Shown here piece by piece: positions 13,481 to 26,668 of a DNA stretch of 64,000 bases. The DNA comes from Centropus unirufus (lineage: Eukaryota > Chordata > Aves > Cuculiformes > Centropidae), in the NCBI GenBank assembly GCA_013397695.1, contig VYZI01000348.1, positions 539,224-603,223 of the forward strand. Direction: 5' to 3'. The notes under the pieces were generated by a model that was not told the DNA's origin, did not search any database, and saw nothing but the letters and a program-made list of their open reading frames with translations. The first letter of the stretch is position 1. Every line of letters starts with the position of its first letter. Made by a program: the position numbers and the translations under genes.

Positions 13481-13548
13481 GACATTAAAAAAAAATAGAA
13501 AAAGAAAGAAAAAATAAGAAGGAGAAAAAAAGCCTGATAAAAATGAAT
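13481..13548. repeat. Purine (A/G)-rich low-complexity tract
   Basis: An almost pure A/G run with AAAGAAAG and AAGAAGGAG motifs. No tandem unit is fixed. Confidence 0.7.
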
Positions 13549-16399
13549 AAAGGAGGGAACTTCAAAGCATAAATTCCCAGTCTGTGTGACACTGATGTTT
13601 TGAACAGTTGGTCTGTGTGAGATAGCAGCAGTGATTTTAATGAACTTTAAAGAACAGTGTAAATAGGAATAAACAAAGAATGGGGATCACATAGTGCAAG
13701 CCGGGCATGAAGCCAATTGCCTGAAGAGGATTTAAATGGCAAGTTATTATATTTTTATTTATGAGTATAAACCTATTTTTCTGTTTGAGCGTAGGAAAAT
13801 AGAATAAAATAAACTTAAGCATCTCAATTTGGATTTTCAAGGGAATCAAATTCATTCTTGATTTCCATGAAGTTCTTGAGCTGTTAAGGTAAAGGGTTGT
13901 GAAATGGGTGTCGTGGAGAAAGGGGGAGCTTTTTGTTGGCCTATAAGGGAGCTGCGAGGGTAGAGGGATTTATTTTAGTTCAATGCACAATCTCCCTCTG
14001 ATGTTTCAAATGGATTTCACAGTGCGGTTGTGTGGGGACGCAGAGAATCAGAACCTCAGAAATAGGAAAAAGCAGGCCACGTTGTGCTTGGAGTGAGTCA
14101 CCCTATACCCGTCCTAGGCTAAAGATTTTCTTATGCCTTGCATTTTCAGATGAGAGCATTTTTTTCATCCAGGCCTGCTTCTTGCTTTTCTGTGCTCTGT
14201 AGCTCAGGGCTTGCTGTCCCCATCAGAAGGAGATACGGAGAGGCACCTGCCAGGCCTGGCAAGGGTGCTCTGAGGTATGGCTACTGCAAGGTATCGTTGG
14301 TGCCTGCTTTCCTAGCTTGGTGTACGCACCTGAAAGAGAACCAGATGTATCACGGATCAGATTTCTTTGTGATTTGGACGTTTCTAGTCAAAACTTTTTC
14401 ACCTGCTCTGTGGTTGGTGGAGCCACCGCTGTGGGGATAGTCAAAGCCTTGAACATCTGCAGTGTCAGAGCTGTCCCTGCCTGTATAAATCAGAGGGGCG
14501 CCTTGTTAGAGAAATTTGTAGTCCTTCAAAAACTGCTGAAGGAGTTAATTAAAAATCTTAATCCCTAATAAGTTACATGACTGGGAAGCCAACTTCCTGT
14601 CTACTTGAGTAGTACAAATTCTGACGGCAACCACTGCTTTCCAATTCCTGTCCCAAGTTACCCCTCGAAGATTCCAGGGCTTTGACCCATGGCAAGTGTT
14701 AATGAGCTCATTGCTCTCCCTAAGGCCCATCAGCACGACGCTGTTTATAAAACAGGTTTCACTTGCCACAGCCACTGCCCCCACTGTTGCCTTTTGCCTG
14801 GCAGCCCTCAGCCTGCCTCCACATCTGCCGCTTCTCCCCAGAAGGGGTTCTTGCCACGGATCCTGGTCCTGCGCCGAGTCCCTACCATCTGTGGACTGTC
14901 TGCCAAAATCCAGCAGCCGAAGCAGGGATTCATCTCTCTGATGCGTTAACCACAACTCTGATCGTGGGTCAGAACAGTAGAGTCTGGAGAAAATCCAACC
15001 TGTCTCTGTCGGCTCTTTCAACTGCTGCCCTCCGTCATAATTTTTCTCCTTTGATTAAAGAGCAGTGTGGACTCAGAAACACCCAACAAAAGCCAGCCTT
15101 CAGTGGAAATGTGCTTAATCCTCACTTGACTCTGTATTTGTTTCAAATTAGAATTCTGGAGGAGTCCACGTGCTTTCCATATTTATTATTTCTCGCCATG
15201 AGACGGGCTGGCCCAAAATGGACATTTCTGAGCTGCTCCGATGGCCACATGTCACAGTGATTACAATTATCAACACTGAGATTAAGGGATTTGGATTAAG
15301 AATAGAGGCAATTGGGTAAGGAAAAAGCAGAAAGAAGGAAAAATGTTTCAGTACGTTTACTCGCAACCTAGGAGCACATTGTGTTTGCAGACCATTAACT
15401 CCTGTCACCTGCTTTATTTTTAGGGACTAGAGTCTCAGATGCCCTAAGTCCTTCAGGGGGTGGGCACAGTTGGAGGAAACAAGCCAGCTAAAAGCAGAAA
15501 AGAGGCCCCGCAATTCTGCCAGCCTCCAGAACCCAGCCTGAATTGAATGCTTGCTCAAGGTTACTGCAGGTTCAGAGAATATAAAGACTTGTAGCACTGT
15601 TTGTAGAAGATTTAATGGGTCAGTCTGTTCTTCTTGGCTGTGCTAAACTGTGTGTTTCTGAGCCAGGCATTCGGACTTTTTTAGTGCCAAACTCCCAGTA
15701 CAGTCAGTGGGGTGGACTTTTGGGAAGTGCCTGGCTTTGGCTGGCTTGAAGTTATTGATCCCTGCTCCAAACATTTCAGGTGGGTCACACAAAATGGGGA
15801 CACCACAAATCACTCGTTCGGCCTGGATGATTCCATCTGCTGAGGTTGGCAAGGCCCATGTTGTAGGTCCTCGTTCCAATTCAACACCTTTGATTTTCTC
15901 ATCAGCTTCAGCAAGGAGGATCAGTTTGATGTGGGTTTATTTGTGAGGACAAAGCACCTTTCCTCCTCTTGTCTGAATGGTGATGCTTAGCACTGCCTTT
16001 GCTCTTTTCCGGTCTTCGTGCAACTCAAAGCAGGACCTATTCCCAAAACCCTCTCTAGCATTTCCCACTGTGGAAGCAAGATACAGCATTTTTGTTTGTG
16101 CTGCAGTGAGGGACAGTGACTTAAGAACAAAGGTTTTGAAACAGGAGAGCCCACCCAGTGCCCTCCGGCCCCCCAGCCTGCCCAGTCTGCAGTGGTCCCT
16201 GGAGCTGCAGCCGGGGGAAAAACAGCCCCACTCTGTGTTCCAGGCTGGAACACACCCCAAATGGGTTGAGGTTTCTGCAAACGTAGGTTTTTCGGAGCTT
16301 GTGCAAACTCTGACTCCACAAAAGTCATAAACTGTCTTTTCTCAAGGGTCACTACAAGGACAGGCCCCAGTAAAATGCCTGCTCCAAAATGGGGAAAGT
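13549..16399. other. Intergenic, nothing recognised
   Basis: No gene, RNA or interspersed repeat recognised. The 158-codon minus frame at 14545-15021 and the 165-codon plus frame at 14763-15260 overlap each other and have no recognisable domain. Confidence 0.5.
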
Positions 16400-17609
16400 G
16401 GTGAGGAATTTTAAGGAAAAGTTTGCTTTAACTATTTAACTTAGCTGAAGAATGTTATTTTTGTTTTTATCCTCTCTTCATTGTAGAAAGAGAAAGGTCA
16501 TTTTTGAGATAAGTTAAAGGCAAAATGTTGCTGGAGGCAAACTGCTCACCTGTAAAATCTCATCTCAAATCATTAAAGTTTAGTGAAATTTTGTAAACAA
16601 GCAAGGTGGAGAAGCATTCAGCAGCTTTAAAACTTGATAAGGTATAGTGTACTACAAATCTCTACAGGCAGTTACATCAAAATAACAAGTTTTAAAGAAT
16701 ATTAAGAAAAATTATGATTAGAATAATCCAGAAGTTAAGTCACTGCCTTGTGTAAATGTACATATGATTGCTTTTCATTTCATGGTCACCCACTATTTTT
16801 TTTCAGATCGCCTACCTGAATATTGTCAAGCGTTCACTGGCAGGAGGTGAGCAGCCTGGCTGAAGGGTGTGCTGTTGGGTGTTCATGCTGCTCCTGAGGA
16901 ACACCCCATCGCTCACTGGTGGGAGCGTCTTGGGACTCCTTATCAGGTATGTATTAGGCCAGACAGATGGTAAAATTCAAAACGTATTTTGTTCAGACCT
17001 CTGAGATCGGGAGCTCTGCAATTCACTGCCAAAGCAAAACTCTTCAAAAACTGACCTGAAGAAACTCCTTGCACATTTTGGTGCAGTACTGGGAGTTCAG
17101 AACAGCAGAGGTAAGAGGCAGAAAACTGTCAAATTGTTAGTGAACCTAATACGTTCCAAAATACTTCATTGTCTGTTGCTCCATTATTTTGCAGTCATCA
17201 AAATCAGTTTTGCCTCATGAAAAGTATGTCTGTTCTACGGGCCAAAATAAAGCAATTCTGTAGTATTCTGACAACAAAAGCATAACAATGAAATGAGCAG
17301 AAATCAGATATTCTTCAGTGGATTATTGAGAGGCAAATTTAAAATGGTATTACAAAATAATAGCTCATCATTACAATAGGAATTATGAGCTCCCTCAACC
17401 ATGCCTTGCAGCTATGTTTAATAAGAAATCAGAGTAGAGCAGTATTGTGACAGTCTTCGTATTATTTTTAACGTAGTCCACAGTTTTCTGGCCAGATTTT
17501 AAAATGGAGCAAATAGCCTTTGTTTCCTCCAATACAAGCAGGCAGCTTTATGCTGGCCAAGATTCTGACCTTGTTTTGCTTTAAGAAAGCTCTTCCCCTC
17601 TTCCCTCCA

Positions 17610-17626
17610 TAAATAAATAAATAAAT
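17610..17626. repeat. (AAAT)n microsatellite, about 4 units
   Basis: ATAAATAAATAAATAAATG seen directly. Short and perfect. Confidence 0.85.
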
Positions 17627-20617
17627 GAAATGCATGCAGTATGGACAGACAGCGGATCTGTGGGGCTCTGATTCATTTCAGCTGAAACTCTCTGCATTAA
17701 TCACAGGCTCGATGCACTAAATGGTCCTAATTATCATCCAACTTAAAAACACATGTGCTTCAGCCAACGTTCAACCACTGGAGCTGCACAGGTATCCTCA
17801 GGAAAACAAGGAACAGATGGCAGAGCATGGCTGGGCTGGAAGTCAGGCCAGACATTTGTCTGCTTTAAGCCAAGCAGAAGCCAGAGCAGCACTTGTGTTT
17901 TTTCTCTCCCTTCCTGTGGCGCGCTGTGGTTTGGGTTCCAGTGGCTGGACACACAGAGACTGCTCCCCTCATCACTGGGCGGCCTTATCTCTGCTGGACA
18001 GGTGAGGACTGGTGAAAGAAACTGTTTAACTTGGGATGACGGAATCCTGCTGTGAAAGGAAATACGGGGAATGGAGTAAGAGTTGCCTGACAAAAGCTGA
18101 AAGTATCTTTTCTTGTTCACCAGGACCAGGCTCTTCTACCCACACTTGGATGCTACCCAGGGGTCCCAGCTCCCTGCTGACAGAGCCCAGCCCCTCCTGT
18201 GGTTCCTCATCTCCTAAGGTACCTTCCCAGCTTGAGCAGATATTGGCCCTTGAAAGCGCCTTATTTTTCTCTATTCGCATCTCCTTTTTCTTTCCAAGCT
18301 GTGTCTGGAAGTTGTGTCTGTTACCTTGTGCGTTGATTTTCTTCTCCGCACGTCGTGCCTCAAAGTTCGATTTCAGGGCAGCTGAGTCCTCTGCACGGGT
18401 CTCATTCCAGAAGTACGTAAAGCCTCTTATAAGTCATTATTAGACTTAATATAGACAAAAAAAAGGCAGAGATTAGATCTTTATTACAGGACCTGGCTGT
18501 CAAATAATTTTAAATCACAAACTAGCTTGTCGCTTTACTTTAGATTCTTAGAAAAATCCATGCTGTGCTTTACAACTTGCTAAGTCTGGGGAGCGTGTGC
18601 TGGGATTTTCACACACTCTGTGCAGAAGGAAACTCGGAGTTGGTGAAAATCTGAGGTTTCATTTATTAGGAGGCTCTGGTACTCTTTCTGCATTTGCCTG
18701 CTGATCCCAGGTAAGAAGTGTTGAGCTGAGACTGATGCAGGTGTTCAGGGAGAAAAAGAATTGAAAATATTTCCCATGTGCAAAGATAGAAGCAGCTCAT
18801 GCTGAGCAGTACAACTCCTGCATCCACCACGCTGCCTTGCTGTGTGCTGGTGGAACGCTCCTCAGCGAAGGAAGGAAACGTTAGCCTGCAATAATTGAGT
18901 GTATGAAAATTAGTAGGCGTTTGCTGTACAAGCCTGGTTTGACTGAACTTCCTCTGAAAGTGAATGTGACAAGCCTGGAACACAGCATTACACACAAGTG
19001 CTCCTGTTTGCTCCCCGCGCAGCTATTTGCAGCAGCTGCCAATGACTTTGGGCTCCAGACATGGGTAAATTTCTTCCATGTGCTGATTTTTCAGGTCTTG
19101 CACTGGCAACTGCCCCTCTGCGAGGGGGTTGGTGGCTCCTGAGCCACCAGCGGGCGGTTAATGTGATGCACTCAGAAACTCTGTCAGGGCTGGCTCTTCA
19201 TTTAGCCGGTGCTTTGTATTTTTTTACTAGGTCGATATAACACACCTCCTTCTCCTCTCCAGAATAAATGAGTTTACCAACAGCCTCCCTATGATGAGGA
19301 ACTGTTCCATGCCAAAGGTATGGAGCAGTCCTCTGAGTGGAGCCAGTGAGCTCTTAAAAGAGAAGGGAGAATTCTTCAACAGAAAGTAGGGATGTTCTCT
19401 CCTTTTATGATGTGGCTACTTAACCAACCTCATGAACAACTCCATGATCGTGATGGAGGGGAAACGACTCTCTTGGCCAGAGTCGGATACAATCCAGCCT
19501 GTTTCACAGACTCTAATGTAAGAACAGAATTTATCACAAGAAAATTTAATGCAAAATATAGTATCGATAAGCAAGCCTGAGAAGTTGCTGCGATGCTGTG
19601 AGGAGGTCCCATGGAGCTCCTGAGTTCATGTGAAAGCCTCAGCTGCCAGGACTTAGACTAAGCAGTTATCTCATCAAAGTGGTTGGCTCTTTCCTGCCTG
19701 TGTCTGGCCCAATTCCAAAAGAACAAACGAGGCCGAAGAAGTGAGCGATTGTGATCGCTTCTATTGTCTGTCTTTTTGTGTCCTTCTTGGCCAAACCAAG
19801 TTAATCCACAAAGCTGCATGAGGACCTGAGCCTCTTGGTGCGTCTTGAAGGCATTGTTAAAGAGGCTTTAATGCTCCTAGCAGCTGACTGAGGAGGCTGA
19901 GCTTCTGCTGATACCCAATTAGCTGATTATCCCAAAGGGAATTTAAAATGAAGGTTATCTTTCAACTTGTGATGAGCTTCCAAATAAATATTCAACATGC
20001 ATTTAATAAGACAGTTTTATGCATTATTTAAGTGTCAATTGATGGGTAGAAGATGAAACATTGCACTGCTGATGCTGAGGTCTGAAAGGCAAGGGCAGAA
20101 ATCTCGAGAATGAGTCGTTAAAGGAGATCTGTATCACTCATTTCACTGGATTATTATTTACACAGCAATCATGAAAAGAATTTAAGCAATAATTCCTTAC
20201 TGCATTCCTGTTGCATCCTGTTGCATAAAATCCTTTATTTTACATCTACTATTTTGACGCTTCCTTTAATTTGGTGCACATAGCTATATTTCTTAATATC
20301 TTCTAATGATCTCAATCATAAAAAAATCTAGCTTTTTTATAAGAGCTCAGAACGACAACTCAGAATAATTATTTTTACTTTTGTTTGTTAAACTAAAAAA
20401 AATAGTTTTTAATTTCTTTCTCGTCATACTACGAGTAACTATTCAGCAAAATAAATAGAATCCCTTAAATGTTTGGTTTGATTAATCTTTCTTCAGCTGT
20501 CTGCTATGAAATTCTGTAAATCCCTCTTTGAAAATTAATTCTGATGATTTTTTTGAAACAGATATACTTAAGGAATTAAATGTTTGAAAACATCTTCAAA
20601 ATGCTAAGGAGAAACAT

Positions 20618-20647
20618 TTCCCAAATACACCCTTCCCAAATACACCC
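20618..20647. repeat. Two tandem copies of a 15-bp unit
   Basis: TTCCCAAATACACCC occurs at 20618-20632 and 20633-20647, perfect, followed by a T run. Confidence 0.85.
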
Positions 20648-23097
20648 ATTTTTTTTCTCCCTTTTGGCTTCTTTCTTACCATGCAGTGGTTTCCATGAAT
20701 GGTTCTCATCCCTAGCTGCTGGAGGCTCCCTAGGAGATGAACAAAGTAAACGTGATGCCCTGGAAAATGATTCAACTCTTCTGCCTTTCTTATAACCACA
20801 GGGGTAACACCCTGAAATGCTGTTCTTTCATACATTTAAGGTTAGTGGGCACAAACCTGGTGGTGCGGATGGGCTGTTACGCACAGCAGGTATCGTGATG
20901 GGCCTGAGCCCGCTCACTTGCACGTTTAGGATGCCAAGGTCTGACGTTACGCAGCAGAAGCGCTGAGAAACAGTGGGGTTCATAAGTCAAAGGCATCACC
21001 ATCGGGAATGATGTGCAGATTTGGCTGCGTTAAGAGTCGCGTTCATTTTGCTGAAGCTGGTGAGCCAGAAGAGGAGGTTCCTTCATGGCACAAGTATTGT
21101 ACCAGTGACTTTGGGTTAGGACAGGAAAAAAAAGATGTGAAAGACAGCAACACTCAAAGGCTCTTGATACTTTTAAGGTGATGCAGGTATGTATAAATAC
21201 CAAAGCTTCATTAAAGACTGAGAAGCCTTGTTCCACCCCCTTAAGGAGGTGCGTTTTGCTATTCCTACCCATAAAATACACCACAGTGTTCTGCCTGGTA
21301 CAGGAAGTTCAGGAGTTAGTGACCTGATTCTTGTAGGAACGTATGGAGTTTCATAGTCTTAGACGGGTTACGTTTTTATCACGACATCTTTGTCTTGGTG
21401 TCTGTAAAATGTGAATTTGCTGCTTATTTTGGAAAAAGGACTAAACTGTTTTTATTATCTCTGGGCTTGGTAAGCTGACTCAATGTATTGTAATTAACGC
21501 GGCCATCTCCAGTGGTAAGAGCTATTGCTGATTACTCCACAGGCACTGGAGAAACGTTGCTGAAGCAGGAGCTCCCAGTGCACAGAAGATGTTACAGGAA
21601 GATGTGGCCAAGAGCCAGATTAGCTGAGCACAGCCAGGCTGCTATGGCTGTAGCACAGCATCTCACAGAGTGAAGAAGGTGATGAAGGTGTCCCAGTAGC
21701 AAGTGTCCCTGTAGGGAGGAGAAAGGATGAGGTTAATGGACAGGAGGGAAAACCGCCGTGTTTATAAAAGGTCTGGCACCCCCTAACTGCAGGCAGCCAT
21801 GTGGTAGGCATTAAGTGTAGGAGAGCCTTAGCCATCCCATTTATGTCCATTTATGCCCATTATCAGGTCTAAACCAGACCCCAAAACACTAACAAACTGA
21901 AATCGTTAATATGGAATTCTGAAAGTATGAAAAATTACTGTGAGCTTCCAGCTGAGAGTTGGGGCTTCTTTCTGTTGTCTTTAGATAAAAATGTCCTAAC
22001 AGTCCTGGGGGCTTTGTGACATCTCCTGCTCTTATTTCATATCCCTTTTAGTTTTTGAGGTGAGAAGGCTGAATGAAGCAGTTGCAGTATCACACTGGGA
22101 GCTGAGTACAAAGGAACAGACAAATACTGCAATTTCCTATGGAGTAACTCTCCATAACGTCCCTTAAATGCCAGGGAAGGAGCTCCTTTGGTAATCTTGC
22201 CATATAACCATGAGGTCAGGTTCAGAAATTTGGCTGCAGATACGTGAGACCATGACAGAAGGGGCAGAGCCTTCCAGTCCCACCTCCTGCCACAGCTGGA
22301 CTGAGCATGGCAGAGCTGCTCCTGCAGCCACTGAGCTCCACGCTGCAACCACAGCCTCACTGGTGGGAGTGCCAATATTCCCACCATCTCCTGGGGGCAG
22401 CACTTTGCCTGCTGCACCTTCTGATGGGCAGCTGGATCTTGCCCAGTGATCCCATTAAGGGCCTTTGGGGAACTGTGGGGAAATCAGCTTAAGAAGATAA
22501 TTACTGGGTAGCCCAGGAAACAAGTTCGGTGAGGAACAATTTGAAGAGTTGTGGAATGACTTCAGACAGCTGGACAGGTGTCAGAAGGTCTCTGTTCTCT
22601 CCAAGGTGTTTCCTCGCTGCCTCAGATGAAACATCAGCTGCCACTTTGCCCGTGTTTTTCGGGTTTCCAGTATTTCCCTGGCACAGACAACGCTCCTTGC
22701 TGTGTGAGTACCAGGTACTGGCAGAGCTGGAGTTAGCCGAGAGCGGTTGGATTATAGGACTGAGGGACAGATGGGACGTTTTTCATTATGGAATTTTTTA
22801 TGATTTGCTCACAACATAACATGTGAGGCAGTCACGTATTTCATATTCACACAACAAATTATGCATCTAGTACAAAACAGCTCTTGTTTCTTTCTCTGAA
22901 ATAGAGTATAATTTTCCATCTGGAATATATAATGTGATTTCCATATGTAGAAATGGAGACTTGTAACAAGTATCAAAGCAGAGAGAAGGTTTTGGATGAT
23001 AATGAGCTGTGGAAGTGTTTGTCCAGGGACTGCATGAGAGCCATCTGGTGATTCACAAATCCTAAGACCGAGACGTTGCTTAAGGGTGAGGTTTAAG

Positions 23098-23277
23098 CCC
23101 AGTGATAGGATGAGAGGGAACAGTTTTAAGATGGGAGAGGGGAGAGCTAATCTATGATTAGATTTTAGGAAGAAATTTGTTCTCGCTGGGAGTACAGTGA
23201 GGCCCTGGCCCAGGGTGCCCAGTGGCTGCCCCATCCCTGGAGGTGTTCAAGGCCAGGTTGCATGGGGCTTCAGATGG
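23098..23277 (+). mobile_element. CR1 LINE fragment lacking its 3' tail
   Basis: Blocks 'gtgataggatgagaggga', 'ttttaggaagaaatttgttc', 'ggccctggcccagggtgccc', 'ctgccccatccctggaggtg', 'ttcaaggccaggttgcatgg' are in CR1 order. The match stops at 'ggggcttcagatgga', before the terminal 3' UTR and tail. Confidence 0.9.
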
Positions 23278-26200
23278 AGAGGGGCATGAAAACATGGAAT
23301 ATTATTGCTTAGAAATTCTTTCTGATATTGCCTAGGGATGCCATCAGCCAAGGTTTGTCTCTTGATTAATTTTTGACATCTATTTTGCAATTGTTTCTTG
23401 ATCCACGTGTCATGCAGTGCGCAGCTAGCAGCAGACCCCAGTCAGAACATTTCTGTTAGTCTGGAAAATGGCCTATTAACTTGCCAGCTTTGCCATCAAG
23501 CAAACCCCGGGTCCTATCACTGAATGAAATCAGGTCTTCCTAACAGCAGGAGGAAAATAATATGGTGCATCACTTCCAAGCTGATACTTAGGCATCCTGC
23601 ATTCAGCTGAAATAACTCAGAAACATGCAAGGAGTCTGAAAATATTGGTCTGGCTGGAAAATCTTCTCTTCATTTGGCTTCGTGAATCTTGTGAAGTCTT
23701 GTTTCTACAATAGGGCACTGCAAAATACTGTGTGGCTTTTTAAAGTGTTTTTTGGAGTCAGTTTAATTAATAATGGTCTCATAGGTCTAAATAAACTGCA
23801 AAAAGTGACATTTCTAAAGATATCTTCTAATAAAATCGCACTGGAGGCAAAGCTAGGGCTTTCCAGTTTTGTAATTAATTAACTTAGTCTGACCTTTACA
23901 GGGCTTTGTGTTATGCCTTTCATTCTTCAGTAAAAAAATGGCAGAAAATTAAAGCAGAGCAACTGCCAATGAACGGTAGATTTAATTGAAAAATAATGAG
24001 TTGCCATGGGGTGTGTAAGGTTCTGCAAAGATAATGCTGTTTATCTTGGAAAAGTTCCACTTGCTTCTGTCAAAATGATATATAAAAGGAATGAAAGAAA
24101 AAATACAACATTTGATAGGAAAGTGCTATGGCCTTATTCCTCATGCCCTATTTGGGACTGGAGTCAGGTAGAGTGAAAAACTGATTTCCTGGAAGCTCGC
24201 TATGATTTCCATCGGATGCATCACCAAGTGAAATGTTATGTTCAAGATCAGAAGTGGCTGGAATTTGTAAGGTCCAGGTGAGGAGGAAGGAAGATGAGCC
24301 TCAATATCACCAGCGGGGAGTAACTTGTGAAATGAGCTTGGTCTTTCATGGTGAAACAAAAGACGAGATCTGAACTCTCTCTGTTACTCACATCTATTCC
24401 AAGGGAAATTGTCTGGAAAGCAGAAGAGTGAGCCCTTGAATAAAGGCATTGAATTAACACAGCAAGAAGATGTCTTAACTGTGGGTTAAAAATGTACGTC
24501 TGTGCATTGGAACTTTGGTCCTCTTTGTGAAATACTTGCAATTCAACCTAATTTCATAACTCCCTGGGCAGCAAAAGCAAATTAAAGTTGTGGACTGCCA
24601 GTGAATTCTTCTGCCAGTTGACAGAGTAAGCAAAGTTCCTCTGGAGTGAAAGATCCGGGGTGCCTGCTCCTGGGTGAAGACAATGCCTAGGGCGCCCCAG
24701 CCCTTCCTGCTGAGCTGTGCTCCACAGATGGGCGTTCTTCCACCCTGCACACGTTTCTTTGATTGCAAATGTATTGAAATATGACGCGTTGCAGCTCCTC
24801 TTTGCAACATCTGTTTTCCAAGCCCGTCATTTCCCAGCAGCTCCCACTATGCAGCAAAAGCCACCTTATTTACAGCTTCCACATTCGGAGGGCTCAACAG
24901 AGCCCAAATTTGGCTGACATTTACAAGTTTTCTGCTTTTCGTTTTGACCTATTCTTGCTTTATTTTTAGCTGTTTTAAAATGACACGTTTCCGTCTTTTA
25001 GGTAATGAGATGCTTTCCACTTAATTCAATCACTAGTTAATTTGATCCTCTAATGTGTTCCAAAAGTCTGGAAGCAAAGTTCTATATTTTAAGTATATGT
25101 GTATATTACATATTTAGCCTCCACCCTTTTTCTGATAATCCTGCTTGCTCTAAACAAGCCTTATAATTCAATCTTAGGCTACTGAAACTTGCCATTTTAT
25201 TAATAAGAAAAACCAAAATCGAAGTAAGATAGAAGGAAAAGAAAAGTTTCAAGGAATGAGTCCTGATCCTAAAAGATGACAATGGCTGAAAGTGATATCA
25301 AGGAGTACCCGATATTGGATAATAATGCTGTTATGGGCTATTGGATCTGTGAAGGTGGGGTGAATTGATGTGTAGCAAATTCTTTTAGGGAAATGTTGAG
25401 ACTAAATGTGATGAGCCCCTTTGTGGAACAGAATTCAAGGCTTATTGCAATACAAGGGAACATCAAAACAAAAATGTCTTGTAGCTAATTTTTGTCAGTC
25501 ACCCCAAGGCTTTTGGGGCTTGCAAATCAGATGAGAGGGGAAGAATGCTGCTGCAGCCTGGGACAAATCCATGTCATCTCCAACGCTGTCAGGAGGATCC
25601 ATCAGCACCCCATAAAGCTTTCAGTTCCATCCCCAACAGATCCCTGAGAAGCCTTCACCCACCTGTTTTAATCAAACACTCACCTCAGCGCTCAACCTCT
25701 GTGCTGACCTTTACTGGCTTTAGTGTCAACACATCAGCCCATCCAAGGGTCACGCCAAGCTGGTATCTGGGGAGTGGATCCACTTTGGGCTTGCAGAGTG
25801 CCGTGTGTGTGTCTGTGTTTGTGAGTGTGCAGGAGAGGCACCCACAGCCAAGATCCCTGGCTGTGGTGACCAGAAGGTGATCATCTAATGGGGTTTGCAA
25901 GGACAAGTGAGAGCAGATGTGGTGGAAGAGGGGAGTTTTTTCAGCCTTTGGGATATGTGGGTTGTTGCGTGGGGTGGATTTTCACGTGTCCCTGTTGGAG
26001 TGACGTAGCTGTGGGACAGCAGAAGTCCTCGCCAATGAATCTCTGTATTATTCTGTCAGGAAATTGCTAATAATCTCTCCATGCAGCTCGTTTATTTTCA
26101 TGATGCTTTGCTTTCTGGAAATCCGAATGTGCATCTGGGTGAGAGCTCAGCTTCTGTTTCCCATGTCTGAGAAGTCACAAGTGTTGGGATGCTCCTGCAA

Positions 26201-26284
26201 AGTTCTAGTTTGCAGAGCACCAGCGCATGGAGTACATGATGTGCATGTGAGACTCATTACATTCTTAACAAAGAACTCAACTTT
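23278..26284. other. Intergenic, nothing recognised
   Basis: No gene or repeat recognised. It is AT-rich at about 23680-24110 and 24960-25250. A (TG)n-like stretch near 25801-25830 (GTGTGTGTGTCTGTGTTTGTGAGTGTG) is short and interrupted. Confidence 0.55.
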
Positions 26285-26668
26285 TAGCTCTAGATTGAAG
26301 AGAAGGCTCTGGAGAGACCTCACGGCAGCTTTCCAGTACTGAAAGGTGGCTCCAGGAAAGCTGCGGAGTGGCTCTTTATCAGAGGGGCAGGGATAGGACA
26401 AAGGGAGTAGTTTTAAGCTGAAAGATGAGAGATTGAGATGAGATCTTGGGAGGAAATGTTTTTCTGTGAGGGTGGTGAGGCTGTGGTCAAGGCTGCCCAG
26501 AAAGCTGGTTTCTGCCTCATCCCTGGAGGTGTTCAAGGCCAGGTTGGATGGGGCTTGGAGCAAACTGAACCGGTGGGAGATATCCCTTCCCATGGCAGAG
26601 GTTGGGAACTGGATGGGCTTTAAGGTCCTTTCCAACCCAAACCATTCTCTGATTCTATGATATGATTA
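26285..26668 (+). mobile_element. CR1 LINE 3' end with tail
   Basis: Starts at 'tagattgaagagaaggctct' and continues through 'ggctccaggaaagctgcg', 'agatgagatcttgggagg', 'ctcatccctggaggtgttc', 'aaggccaggttggatgggg', 'ggtcctttccaacccaaac' to the tail 'cattctctgattctatgat'. An open frame at 26466-26660 still reads much of the end of ORF2 (Phe-Lys-Ala-Arg-Leu-Asp-Gly), although upstream stops and frameshifts make the element inactive. This is the least decayed 3' end in the window. Confidence 0.96.

Larger units (their letters stand above)
16400..23097. other. Intergenic, no gene seen; contains AT-rich segments
   Basis: No gene recognised. AT-rich, repeat-free segments lie at about 16400-16800, 17100-17480 and 19880-20580. 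They hold many ATTA/TAAT cores, plus E-box and GATA-like words that would be common by chance. Small repeats inside are listed separately. Confidence 0.55.
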
